18,226 bases of DNA, taken from contig MVQQ01000200.1 in the NCBI GenBank assembly GCA_002067555.1, positions 1 to 18,226 of the forward strand, read 5' to 3'. This stretch comes from Syntrophorhabdus sp. PtaB.Bin184 (GTDB taxonomy: Bacteria > Desulfobacterota > Syntrophorhabdia > Syntrophorhabdales > Syntrophorhabdaceae). Positions 8,266-15,680 of this stretch are shown here, piece by piece. Made by a program: the position numbers and the translations under genes. How positions within the stretch are numbered: the stretch's first letter is position 1; each line of letters begins with the position of its first letter. The notes below the pieces were generated by a model. The model had not been told where the DNA came from. It worked only from the letters and a program-made list of their open reading frames with translations, and did not search any database.

Positions 8266-8289
8266 TCCCCTTTCCATTGCCCCCCTGCC

Positions 8290-9918
8290 CTAGAAGAGAC
8301 CCGGTTCCTCGAATTCTCCGAATACGTTCCTGAAGACCCTGGCCATCTCACCCACCGTTGCGTATGCCTTGCACGCCTCCACGAGATAGGGCATGACGTT
8401 CTTTCCGGCTCTCGTCGCCGTTTCCAGTTCCTTGAGGGTACGCGTCACTTCCCGGTCGTTGCGCTCCCGGCGGAGTTGCTTCAAGGCTTCGACCTGCTTT
8501 TTCGCGGACTCCCCCGTGTATTCGTGGAGCTCCACCTCCATCGGTTCGCCCTCGGTGTAGATGTTGAGCCCCACTTTCTTCAGTTCCCCTGACTGCAATC
8601 CCTTTTCATACGCGTAGGCTTGCTGTGATACAAGTCGCTGCACATAACCGGTGGCAACCGCCTGCACGATGCCGCCGGCCTTTTCGATCTTGTCCATCTC
8701 CTCTTCTATCTTCCCTTCCATCTCCTTCGTGATCGTCTCGATGAAATAGCTGCCCGCCAGCGGGTCCACGGTGTCCCTCAGGCCGATCTCGTCCATGAGG
8801 AGCTGGAGGGTGCGAAGGGATATGATCGCGGAGTGGGGCGTCGGGATGGTGTACGCCTCGTCATAGCTGCACAGGGCGATCGTCTGGGCCCCGGCCAGAG
8901 CGGCGGAAAGGGCGTAATAGGCGCCGCGCATGATGTTGTTCTCGGGTTGTGCCTTGGTGAGACCGTAACCGCCTCCTCCGAAAAGACCCCTGAGGTACAT
9001 GTTCGAGTCCTTCTTCACGCCGTATTTTTCCTTGAGGTTCCGCGCCCAGAGCTTGCGTGCCGCCCTGAACTTGGCGACCTGTTCCCAGATGTTGCCGAAA
9101 ACGTTGAGGTTGAAGGAAAATCGGCCGACAAAATCGTCAACGTCGTATCCCCGTTTCAGGACGTTATCTATATAGGCGTTGGCGATAAGAATAGCATAGC
9201 CTATCTCCTGGGCGGGCGTGGCCCCCGACTCCCGGATATGGTAACCGCATATGCTCACAGGGTTTGTCCGCGGCAGTACGTTCATGGAATACTCGATAGT
9301 GTCGCCGATGAGGTTGACAGCGGGTTCAACGGGAAAGATCCAGGAGCCTCTTCCGATCATCTCTTTCAGGATGTCGTTCTGCGGCGTCGCCGAGATCTTC
9401 TTTGGATCGAACCCGTATTTCTCCGCCACAGCCTGATACATGGCCAGCATGATCGAGGCGACGGCGTTGATCGTAAGACCGGAGCCTATCTTCTCGAGGT
9501 TGATGTCCTTGAAGGCGATCTCGAAATCCCTGAGAGAATCGATGGCCATTCCGACCCTGCCCACCTCACCCTCGGCCATGGGGTCGTCGGAATCATAGCC
9601 CATCTGCGTGGGAAGGTCGAAGGCGACGTTGAGACCCGTCTGGCCATGGGATATCATGAGCTTGAAACGCTCGTTCGATTCCTCGGGCGTGCCGAAGCCG
9701 GTGTACTGCCGCGTCGTCCATGCCCGGCTCCGGAAACCCTCGGGATGTATCCCGCGGGTGAAGGGATACTGGCCCGGCGGCGCAAGGTCCTTCTCATAGG
9801 AGAATCCTATGCGTTCCAAGTCCTCGGGGCCATAGCACGCCTTGACATGTATTCCCGACTGCAGGGTCACGTCGGTGATCCTGTCCTTCTCATCCTTGGT
9901 GTATTTCGCCACTCCCAT
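8290..9918 (-). CDS. B12-dependent acyl-CoA mutase, large (catalytic) subunit, divergent methylmalonyl-CoA mutase family
   Basis: This 542-residue protein is the TIM-barrel catalytic chain of a two-subunit mutase, as in archaeal methylmalonyl-CoA, isobutyryl-CoA and 2-hydroxyisobutyryl-CoA mutases. Key residues by alignment to P. shermanii MutB (from memory): Tyr72 in RQYTGFG = Tyr89; Gln180 = Gln197; Arg190 in IGRGSWIFP = Arg207, the carboxylate binder; His227 in GYHIRESG = His244. The Tyr/Arg pair points to a malonyl- or succinyl-type thioester rather than isobutyryl-CoA (Phe/Gln) or hydroxyisobutyryl-CoA (Ile/Asp). However, the usual TMY is EGF (60-62), the R-x-H-x-Q-T loop is replaced by the Gly-rich RGLFGGGGYG, and the SLHTN motif is replaced by TIALC. 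The substrate is therefore probably not plain methylmalonyl-CoA. The ATG at 9918 follows AGGAGG at 6 nt and is 11 bp after the B12-subunit stop. Confidence 0.93.
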   Translation of the reverse strand: MGVAKYTKDEKDRITDVTLQSGIHVKACYGPEDLERIGFSYEKDLAPPGQYPFTRGIHPEGFRSRAWTTRQYTGFGTPEESNERFKLMISHGQTGLNVAFDLPTQMGYDSDDPMAEGEVGRVGMAIDSLRDFEIAFKDINLEKIGSGLTINAVASIMLAMYQAVAEKYGFDPKKISATPQNDILKEMIGRGSWIFPVEPAVNLIGDTIEYSMNVLPRTNPVSICGYHIRESGATPAQEIGYAILIANAYIDNVLKRGYDVDDFVGRFSFNLNVFGNIWEQVAKFRAARKLWARNLKEKYGVKKDSNMYLRGLFGGGGYGLTKAQPENNIMRGAYYALSAALAGAQTIALCSYDEAYTIPTPHSAIISLRTLQLLMDEIGLRDTVDPLAGSYFIETITKEMEGKIEEEMDKIEKAGGIVQAVATGYVQRLVSQQAYAYEKGLQSGELKKVGLNIYTEGEPMEVELHEYTGESAKKQVEALKQLRRERNDREVTRTLKELETATRAGKNVMPYLVEACKAYATVGEMARVFRNVFGEFEEPGLF

Positions 9919-9929
9919 TGCACGCCTCC

Positions 9930-10331
9930 TCAGGACTTCTTCACGTTTTCATTGATGAAGCTCGTGATCTCCGAGAACGGTGTCCCCCCGGGGAACACCC
10001 CTTTGGCCCCCAGCTCCTTGAGTTTCGGGATATCCCGGGCGGGTATGACCCCGCCGACGACGACCATCCTGTCGTCGATCCCCTCCTCGCGCGCCTTCTT
10101 CATCAATTTCTCCGTGATGGGAATATGGGCTCCGCTCATGATGGACAGACCGATGACGTCCACATCCTCCTGGATGGCTATCCTGACGATTTGATCCACC
10201 GTCCGGTGCAGTCCCGTGTAGATCACCTCCATACCGGCTTCCTTGAGAGCGTGGGCGACCACCTTTGCCCCGCGGTCGTGTCCGTCCAGTCCGGGCTTCG
10301 CAACTAAGATCTTGATGGGCCTTGTGTCCAA
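9930..10331 (-). CDS. Cobalamin-binding small subunit of the acyl-CoA mutase
   Basis: This 133-residue protein is a stand-alone B12-binding (Rossmann-like) domain equivalent to the C-terminus of methylmalonyl-CoA mutase, or to McmA2, IcmB and HcmB. The base-off/His-on motif is intact: DGHDRG (16-21) gives Asp16, His18 (the lower cobalt ligand) and Gly21. The second motif, normally SxL, is SIM at 63-65. The VVGG turn at 91-94 completes the nucleotide-tail pocket. The start is a TTG at 10331, 7 nt after a perfect AAGGAGG; no upstream ATG or GTG fits that site. It precedes the large subunit by 11 bp, so the two chains should be made together. Confidence 0.95.
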   Translation of the reverse strand: MDTRPIKILVAKPGLDGHDRGAKVVAHALKEAGMEVIYTGLHRTVDQIVRIAIQEDVDVIGLSIMSGAHIPITEKLMKKAREEGIDDRMVVVGGVIPARDIPKLKELGAKGVFPGGTPFSEITSFINENVKKS

Positions 10332-10338
10332 ATCAGTG

Positions 10339-10345
10339 CCTCCTT
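10339..10345 (-). promoter_or_regulatory. Ribosome-binding site fixing the TTG start of the B12 subunit
   Basis: AAGGAGG is followed by a 7-nt spacer and a TTG codon at 10331-10329. The next in-frame ATG is 33 codons downstream, beyond the cobalt-ligand His, so it cannot be the start. A strong site with a weak start codon may set the small-subunit dose. Confidence 0.65.
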
Positions 10346-10371
10346 CCTTGTCTCATCATCCCTGTTTGCCG

Positions 10372-11094
10372 CTACACTGTTTTGCCCGCGTCGAGTTCCT
10401 GAATGATGATGTCCATCCCTCTCAGGATATGCTTCCTGACCAGTTCTTCGACCTTCTTCTTGTCTTTCTTTCGCATCGCCTCGACCATCTTCTCGTGGTC
10501 ACGCAACGATACCCTCGCGTAATCCTCACAGGCGAGAAGGGGCCTCCGGTAACGATGTATGGCATCCCTGAAGGAATTTATCAGGGAGTAGAGCTTGCCG
10601 CTCCCCGCCGCCTTGTATATGATCTCGTGGAACTGGGTGTTGAGCTGCATGAGCCTGTCCGTGTTGTTGCCTTTCTTCTCAAAAACCTTCCTGTAAGCTT
10701 CTATGCTGTCTTCCAGTTTCTTCAGTATCGCCTCGGTGATGTGCTCCGTGGCCAGGTAGGCGGCGTAACTTTCGAGAAGGGCCCTGATGCCCAGGGTCTC
10801 CTCGATCTCCTCACGGTTGAGGCCCTTCACAACGAACCCGCGGACCCCGCTGCGCTCCACGAGGCCTTCCTGTTCCAGTTTCTTCACCGCCTCCCGCACG
10901 GGAACCCGGCTCACCTCCATCTGTGCCGAAAGCTGGTTCTCAATGAGGCGCTGTCCCGGGGGGATGTCCCCCTTGACGATGGCCTGCTTGAGATAATCAT
11001 AGGCCACATCCCCCATCGAACGGGGTTTTCCCAGGGCCTTGATCCCCTTGAGGGGACCCATTCCTGCCGATGTCTTTCTTGAGGTATCCTTCAT
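10372..11094 (-). CDS. GntR-family transcriptional regulator, FadR/FCD subfamily
   Basis: This 240-residue protein has an N-terminal winged helix (about 28-90), with GDIPPGQRLIE and the recognition-helix region SRVPVREAVKKLEQEGLVE typical of GntR. An all-helical FCD effector domain follows (about 100-230). The FCD metal/ligand residues align as Asn152, His156, His200 and His222, so a metal-assisted organic-acid or acyl-thioester ligand is plausible. The ATG at 11094 is 5 nt after GGAG and is preferred over an in-frame TTG at 11133 that overlaps the fixX stop. It lies inside the co-directional run, 35 bp after fixX and 40 bp before the mutase genes, so it is probably co-transcribed and regulates its own cluster. 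Its operator is not recognisable in the short gaps. Confidence 0.93.
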   Translation of the reverse strand: MKDTSRKTSAGMGPLKGIKALGKPRSMGDVAYDYLKQAIVKGDIPPGQRLIENQLSAQMEVSRVPVREAVKKLEQEGLVERSGVRGFVVKGLNREEIEETLGIRALLESYAAYLATEHITEAILKKLEDSIEAYRKVFEKKGNNTDRLMQLNTQFHEIIYKAAGSGKLYSLINSFRDAIHRYRRPLLACEDYARVSLRDHEKMVEAMRKKDKKKVEELVRKHILRGMDIIIQELDAGKTV

Positions 11095-11129
11095 TTCTTC
11101 TCCATTCAGTCCGCGCGTTTGGTGTCTTA

Positions 11130-11411
11130 TCAACCATATCTGTACTGTACGCCGAATTCACCCCCCGGATAATCCCAGGTTATCGAACCATAGATACAGG
11201 CTATCATGCAGGTGCCGCATTCCAGGCATCCGGCATACTCGACGGCCATCTCTCCCGTCTCCTCGTTCATGGAATACAGGTGCGCCGGGCAGACCGCGAT
11301 GCACATGCGCTCCCTGCAGGCCGCGCAAACACCCTGATCGAGAAGGATGTGACTCTTTGTGTCGTTCTTTATCGCGTTGAGGGCAAGCTTCTCTTCCACT
11401 TTCATGGTCAT
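11130..11411 (-). CDS. fixX: FixX-like ferredoxin partner of the FixC/ETF dehydrogenase
   Basis: This 93-residue ferredoxin matches FixX and the iron-sulfur domain of ETF-quinone oxidoreductase in length and ending (CLECGTC at 62-68, YPGGEFGVQYRYG at the C-terminus). Two Cys groups are present: Cys29, 32, 37, 41 followed by Pro, and Cys62, 65, 68, 72. The ATG at 11411 overlaps the fixC stop by four bases (ATGA), so translation is coupled; a second ATG two codons later is also possible. It should accept electrons from FixC and hand them to quinone or to another acceptor. I cannot tell from sequence alone how many clusters are loaded. Confidence 0.95.
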   Translation of the reverse strand: MTMKVEEKLALNAIKNDTKSHILLDQGVCAACRERMCIAVCPAHLYSMNEETGEMAVEYAGCLECGTCMIACIYGSITWDYPGGEFGVQYRYG

Positions 11412-12697
11412 AATCTCCTCGCCGCCAGAAGGTCCTTCAGGGTCTCCATGTTGAGCACATACTTCTTCGCAACCCGTTTGGCCGTCTTGTAGAGACCCTC
11501 CTTCGGTCTGTCTCCCACGGTGAAAAGCTCGTCGAAAAGCTCACACATGAACCTGGGGTAAACGGTGAAGAACCTCTGCCTGTCAAGGACCTCCCGGGAA
11601 TGGCGAAAGGTCTCCATGTCGGGCAGCACAAAGCTCTCTCTCAATCTCTTCTCGTAGCTCGACAGGGAAGCCTCTGAAACGTCGTTTCCGTTAAGGGCCA
11701 TGACGGCGGTGTCGGCGGCCATCACACCCGAGGCGATGGCGAATTCCATGCCCCTCACCGTAAGACCCAGGTTAAGCGCAAAGCCCGCCGCGTCGCCCGC
11801 GACAAGCATGCCGCCCCTGTACAGCTTAGGGACCGCGCCTATCCCCGCCTCGGAGATGACGTGTGCCGAGTATTCCCTGAGCTCGCCTCCCCGTATCCAC
11901 CGCTCTACCTCGGGGCGCCCGGTGAAACCCTCCATGAGCCCCGGAGCGTCGATATTTCCCGCGCCGTGTATCAGGGAATCGATGCCGACGACGAGACCCA
12001 CCGACAGGGTGTCGCGGTTCGTGTAGAGAAAGCCTCCCCCGAACATGCCCCGCGTCACGGACCCCATGAAAAGTCCCGCCAGTCCCTCATCGGAACCAAG
12101 GCCGAAACGCTCCTCGATCGTCTTCTCATCGAGCTGGTATATCTCCTTCACCGCCACCGCCAGGTTCTCCGGCCTGTGGGGTTGTCTTAAGCCTGCCTTT
12201 TGCGTGAGGAAGGACAGTGCACCGTCGGCTGCTATGACAACGTGGGCCCCGATCTCTTCGGTGCCGGACCGAATCCCTGCCACCTGTCCGTCCTCGTAAA
12301 GGAGTTCGTCCACCTTCTTCCGCGGGATGATGAAGGCGCCCTTCGCCGTCGCCTGTTCCGCAAGCCAGCCGTCGAGCTTCGCCCTCAGAACGGTGTGGCT
12401 CATGAAGGGCTCCTTCTTCCATTTCTCATTCCCGTATTCGAACTGCAGGGCACTGCCCTCGTCGAGAACGGTGATCATCTCCCTGACAACATGGCGTTCA
12501 AAGGGCGCGGAATCGATGATCCCGGGAAGATACGGCCGGATGGGATCGACGTAGATGCGACCCCCCGTCACATTCTTGCTCCCCGGGGCGTCGCCGCGTT
12601 CGAGGAGTATCACCTGTTTGCCGGCATCCGCGAGGCGATACGCCGCGGACAGCCCCGCAAGCCCCCCTCCGACAACAATGGCATCGATCTTATCCAC
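11408..12697 (-). CDS. fixC: FixC-like FAD oxidoreductase (ETF:quinone oxidoreductase family)
   Basis: This 429-residue flavoprotein has an N-terminal Rossmann FAD site (VVGGGLAGLSAAYRL, about 8-22, ending in LLERG) and the second FAD motif GGMLVAGDAAGFALN in the C-terminal third. It is shorter than one-piece ETF-quinone oxidoreductases, which carry their iron-sulfur domain fused; here that domain is the adjacent FixX. It should take electrons from reduced EtfAB, loaded by the acyl-CoA dehydrogenases, at the membrane surface. The start is GTG at 12697, 6 nt after AGGTGG and 10 bp after the etfA stop. It overlaps fixX by four bases. No transmembrane helix is evident. Confidence 0.94.
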   Translation of the reverse strand: MDKIDAIVVGGGLAGLSAAYRLADAGKQVILLERGDAPGSKNVTGGRIYVDPIRPYLPGIIDSAPFERHVVREMITVLDEGSALQFEYGNEKWKKEPFMSHTVLRAKLDGWLAEQATAKGAFIIPRKKVDELLYEDGQVAGIRSGTEEIGAHVVIAADGALSFLTQKAGLRQPHRPENLAVAVKEIYQLDEKTIEERFGLGSDEGLAGLFMGSVTRGMFGGGFLYTNRDTLSVGLVVGIDSLIHGAGNIDAPGLMEGFTGRPEVERWIRGGELREYSAHVISEAGIGAVPKLYRGGMLVAGDAAGFALNLGLTVRGMEFAIASGVMAADTAVMALNGNDVSEASLSSYEKRLRESFVLPDMETFRHSREVLDRQRFFTVYPRFMCELFDELFTVGDRPKEGLYKTAKRVAKKYVLNMETLKDLLAARRL

Positions 12698-12707
12698 GAG
12701 GAACCAC

Positions 12708-13688
12708 CTATCCCCTTTCCTTGCGCTTTCTGATCTCTTCCGTCATGGCCGGGAGCACCTCGAAAAGGTCACCGACGATGCCATAATTGGCATAGTTGAA
12801 GATAATCGCGTTGGGGTCGCGGTTGACGGCAAGGACCACCTTCGACGTGTCCATTCCCATGATGTGATGGATGGCACCCGAGATGCCCGCTCCGATGTAG
12901 AGTTTCGGGGACACCGTCTTGCCGCTCTTCCCTATCTGGTCAGCCTGGTCCCGCCATTTCGCGTCGACGACGGACCGCGTGGCTCCGACCGTGCCGCCTA
13001 TGGCCGCGGCCAGTTCCTCGACAAGCTTGAAGTTCTCCGTCGCCTTGAGCCCCCGTCCACCCGCCACGATGAGGTCGGCCTCGGTGAGGTCCACGGCGTC
13101 ACCCTTTGTCTCCTCGACGCGAACGACACGGGTATGAATGGCACCCGCAAGCGACCCCGCGGTCCTTTCCTCGTACTCCCCCTTGATCCCTTCAGGTATA
13201 TCCATGGCAAAGCTGTTGGGACGCGCCGTCACAACCACGGGAGAAGCCGGGAAGGCGACCTCCGCGAAGACCTTGCCCCCGAACATGGGTCTCACAAACG
13301 TCATCGGCTCGTCGAACCAGTTCGCCCCCGTCACGTCGGAGACCATGCCTGTTCCAAGCATAATGGCAACACGGGGGAGAAAGTCGCGGCCTGTTCCCGT
13401 CGCCCCGGCCACGATCATCCGCGCGCCCGTCTCGGCGGCATAGCCTGCCAGCGCGCGGGCGTAGCCCTCCGGGCTGTATACCGCGAGTTCGGGATCATTG
13501 AAACGAATCAGCTTGCGCGCTGAGGCAAGGAGTTTTTCCCTGAGAGCATCGGACATCGTGCCGAAACACACCGCCTCCACGCTGAACCTGCCGCTTGCGG
13601 CCAGCTTCTCCGCCTCGCAGAGGAGTTCCAGGGATGCCTTCCTGGGTTCGTCACCCTTCGTTTCCACGAACACAAGGACCTTGTCCAT
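12708..13688 (-). CDS. etfA: Electron transfer flavoprotein alpha subunit (EtfA/FixB)
   Basis: This 326-residue protein has normal EtfA length. The C-terminal FAD domain carries GGRGLKATENFKL, then a SVVDAKW segment, and the signature SGAIHHIMGM at 270-279, where the usual form is SGAIQH. This is followed by NRDPNAIIFNYANYG. It pairs with EtfB to carry electrons from the two upstream acyl-CoA dehydrogenases to FixC/FixX. No ferredoxin-like N-terminal extension is present. The ATG at 13688 follows a GGGGGAAAG purine tract, 13 bp after the etfB stop. Confidence 0.96.
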   Translation of the reverse strand: MDKVLVFVETKGDEPRKASLELLCEAEKLAASGRFSVEAVCFGTMSDALREKLLASARKLIRFNDPELAVYSPEGYARALAGYAAETGARMIVAGATGTGRDFLPRVAIMLGTGMVSDVTGANWFDEPMTFVRPMFGGKVFAEVAFPASPVVVTARPNSFAMDIPEGIKGEYEERTAGSLAGAIHTRVVRVEETKGDAVDLTEADLIVAGGRGLKATENFKLVEELAAAIGGTVGATRSVVDAKWRDQADQIGKSGKTVSPKLYIGAGISGAIHHIMGMDTSKVVLAVNRDPNAIIFNYANYGIVGDLFEVLPAMTEEIRKRKERG

Positions 13689-13701
13689 CTTTCCCCCTGT
13701 C

Positions 13702-14484
13702 TTATATGACCCTCTCGACGTCGATGAGGATCCTCACCGCCTCGGCCGCAGCTTCACGGGCTTCCCCCGGGATGATCTGCACCGCCGGCCGCTTCTTCGG
13801 CGGCAGATAGCGCACTATCCTGGTCTTTGAATTCTCCGGGGCGGCCATGTCCTTCGTGAGCCCCAGGTCCTCAACGGCAATCCTCGGTATCTGCACCTTC
13901 ATGGCCTTCATGACACCCGTGATCAGGGGAACCCGGGGCTCGTTGAGACCCTTCTGCGCTGTGAAGACAGCGGGAAGAGCAACCTCGACGATCTCCTTCG
14001 CTCCCTCGAGAGACGATTCCGCCACGGCCTTGCCGTCAGAAATGTCCAGCTTCACAACAACACCCACGTGGGGCAAACCCAGGAACTGGGCCACCATCTG
14101 GGGAACCTCGCCGCGGTCCGCGTCTATGGCCTGTCTACCCGTGAGCACGATATCGAAGGTCTCCTTCTTGAGGACCCTGCTGAGCGCAAGAGCGGTGTTG
14201 TACCCGTCGCCTGCCGCAAAGGCCTCATCCTCGATGAGCACGGCTTCGTCCGCTCCCATGGCGATGGCCGTACGCAGGGCCTCTATCGCCTTCGGACCCC
14301 CGAGGGAGATCGCCTTCACCGTGCCGCCGTGCTTTTCCCGTATCCTGAGCGCCTCTTCGAGAGCAAACTCATCGAAAAGGTTCACGGCGAATTTGGGCTC
14401 CACATTGAGGTCCTTACCGCTCGCCGCTATCTCGATGAGAGCCTCGGGGTCCGGCACCTGTTTGACAAGAACCAGAATGTTCAT
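13702..14484 (-). CDS. etfB: Electron transfer flavoprotein beta subunit (EtfB/FixA)
   Basis: This 260-residue protein starts MNILVLVKQVPDPE and has the AMGADEAVLI stretch and the TGRQAID loop (115-121) of EtfB. The ATG at 14484 is 7 nt after GAGGTG; an in-frame GTG at 14499 lies upstream of that site and is rejected. The nucleotide loop after TGRQAID reads ADRGEVPQ. This matches neither the usual non-bifurcating DDxNQTGQ nor the bifurcating GDTAQVGP text, so AMP versus second-FAD binding is unresolved. It lies 39 bp after an acyl-CoA dehydrogenase and 13 bp before etfA. Confidence 0.95.
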   Translation of the reverse strand: MNILVLVKQVPDPEALIEIAASGKDLNVEPKFAVNLFDEFALEEALRIREKHGGTVKAISLGGPKAIEALRTAIAMGADEAVLIEDEAFAAGDGYNTALALSRVLKKETFDIVLTGRQAIDADRGEVPQMVAQFLGLPHVGVVVKLDISDGKAVAESSLEGAKEIVEVALPAVFTAQKGLNEPRVPLITGVMKAMKVQIPRIAVEDLGLTKDMAAPENSKTRIVRYLPPKKRPAVQIIPGEAREAAAEAVRILIDVERVI

Positions 14485-14523
14485 TTCATCACACCTCACA
14501 TCCCCTGGGGGGAATCATACGTG

Positions 14524-15669
14524 TCACTTGCCGATGATCATCCTTCCCATGAAGTCCTTGAGGATCTCGTGCGTGCCGCCTCCATAGAGGAGAAAGCGCG
14601 CGTCCCTGAAATGCCGCTGGGGATTGTATTCGTTCGCGAAGGCGTTGGCACCCCATATCCTCGTCACCTCGTCGACCACTTTCAGGCACGTTTCGGTCGC
14701 AAACATCTTTGCCATGGCAGCCTCAAGACGGCTTGGAAGCCCCTCTTTCATCTTCCACGCCGCCGAGTAGATGAGAAGCCTGCTCGCCTCCATCTCCGTC
14801 GCCATATCGGCGAACTTCGCCCTGATGAGCTGATAGGTTCCGATGGGTTTTCCAAAGGCTATTCTCTTCCTCGCGTACTCGAGACCCTCGTCGTAAGCCG
14901 CCTGGGCTATTCCCATCGCCATGGCGGCCGTCATGACCCTCACCTCGTCGAGGATCTCAGCGAGGTACTCGACGCCCTTGTTCAGTTCCATACCCAGCAG
15001 ATTCTCTTCCGGTATCCTCACGTTGTCGAAGACGAGCTCACCGGTTATCGTTCCCCGGCACCCGAGTTTGTCGAGGATCTGGCCGGGTGAAAATCCGGGG
15101 GTCCCTTTCTCGACAAGGAAGAAATTGAGTCCTTTCGCTCCGAGCGAGGGGTCCGTCGTTGCAAGCACCGTCGCGAAATCGGCGTGGGGGCCGTTTGTGA
15201 TCCACATCTTCGTGCCGTTTATGATCCACTCGTTGCCGTCCTTGACCGCCGTCGTCCTCGTGGCGGAAAGGTCGGAACCCGACTGGTCCTCCGTGAAACA
15301 CATGGTCGCTACCTTGTCCCCTCTCATCGCCGGGTAGAGACAGCGCTCCTTTATGGCCTGAGAGCCGAAGCGGTACACGAAATAGGTGCCCATGAGGATA
15401 TTCATGATAACGCTCTGGGCGAATCCGACGGAACCGCGGGCGATCTGCTCGTAAAAGATCATTGCCGTCACCGGGTCGGCGTTCATGCCGCCTATCTCCT
15501 CGGGGTAGCGCAGGCCGAGATATCCCAGCTTCGTAAACTCCTTCCACAGTTCCCAGGGGAACTCGTCCTTCTCGTCGATCTCGCGGGCCTTGGGCACGAC
15601 CATACGGTCAACGGTGTCTGTTATGATCTTCTTGAAGAACTGCTGCTCCTCTGTAAACGCAAAATCCAT
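14524..15669 (-). CDS. Acyl-CoA dehydrogenase (paralogue 2 of an adjacent pair)
   Basis: This 381-residue flavoprotein has the normal three-domain acyl-CoA dehydrogenase layout. The FAD/substrate stretch is CFTEDQSGSDL at 124-134, MWITNG is at 155-160, and RIAFGKPIG is at 269-277. The catalytic Glu of the common YEGT motif is replaced: the C-terminal motif is GGGT (363-366). The alternative helix-G Glu seen in isovaleryl-CoA dehydrogenase aligns with Val243, with a Glu one residue earlier (Glu242). The FAD-contacting Gln of AVQxxGG aligns with Arg337. It shares 32 of its first 60 residues with the neighbouring paralogue and the same substitutions. The pair may form a heteromer or act in two successive oxidations. 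The ATG at 15669 follows GGAGGGG, 11 bp after the previous stop. Confidence 0.94.
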   Translation of the reverse strand: MDFAFTEEQQFFKKIITDTVDRMVVPKAREIDEKDEFPWELWKEFTKLGYLGLRYPEEIGGMNADPVTAMIFYEQIARGSVGFAQSVIMNILMGTYFVYRFGSQAIKERCLYPAMRGDKVATMCFTEDQSGSDLSATRTTAVKDGNEWIINGTKMWITNGPHADFATVLATTDPSLGAKGLNFFLVEKGTPGFSPGQILDKLGCRGTITGELVFDNVRIPEENLLGMELNKGVEYLAEILDEVRVMTAAMAMGIAQAAYDEGLEYARKRIAFGKPIGTYQLIRAKFADMATEMEASRLLIYSAAWKMKEGLPSRLEAAMAKMFATETCLKVVDEVTRIWGANAFANEYNPQRHFRDARFLLYGGGTHEILKDFMGRMIIGK

Positions 15670-15680
15670 AGACCCCTCCT

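Noticed and set aside
8151..8351. N-terminal extension of HyuA starting at 8351
   Set aside because: The added 67 residues are low-complexity, overlap the end of the mutase gene and have no matching ribosome site; the start at 8150 does.
8833..10194. Long plus-strand open frame opposite the mutase genes
   Set aside because: It spans two well-supported mutase subunit genes on the other strand and shows no motif.
8290..10331. Naming the mutase isobutyryl-CoA or 2-hydroxyisobutyryl-CoA mutase
   Set aside because: Those enzymes carry Phe/Gln or Ile/Asp/Gln at the diagnostic positions; here Tyr72 and Arg190 are of the dicarboxylate type.
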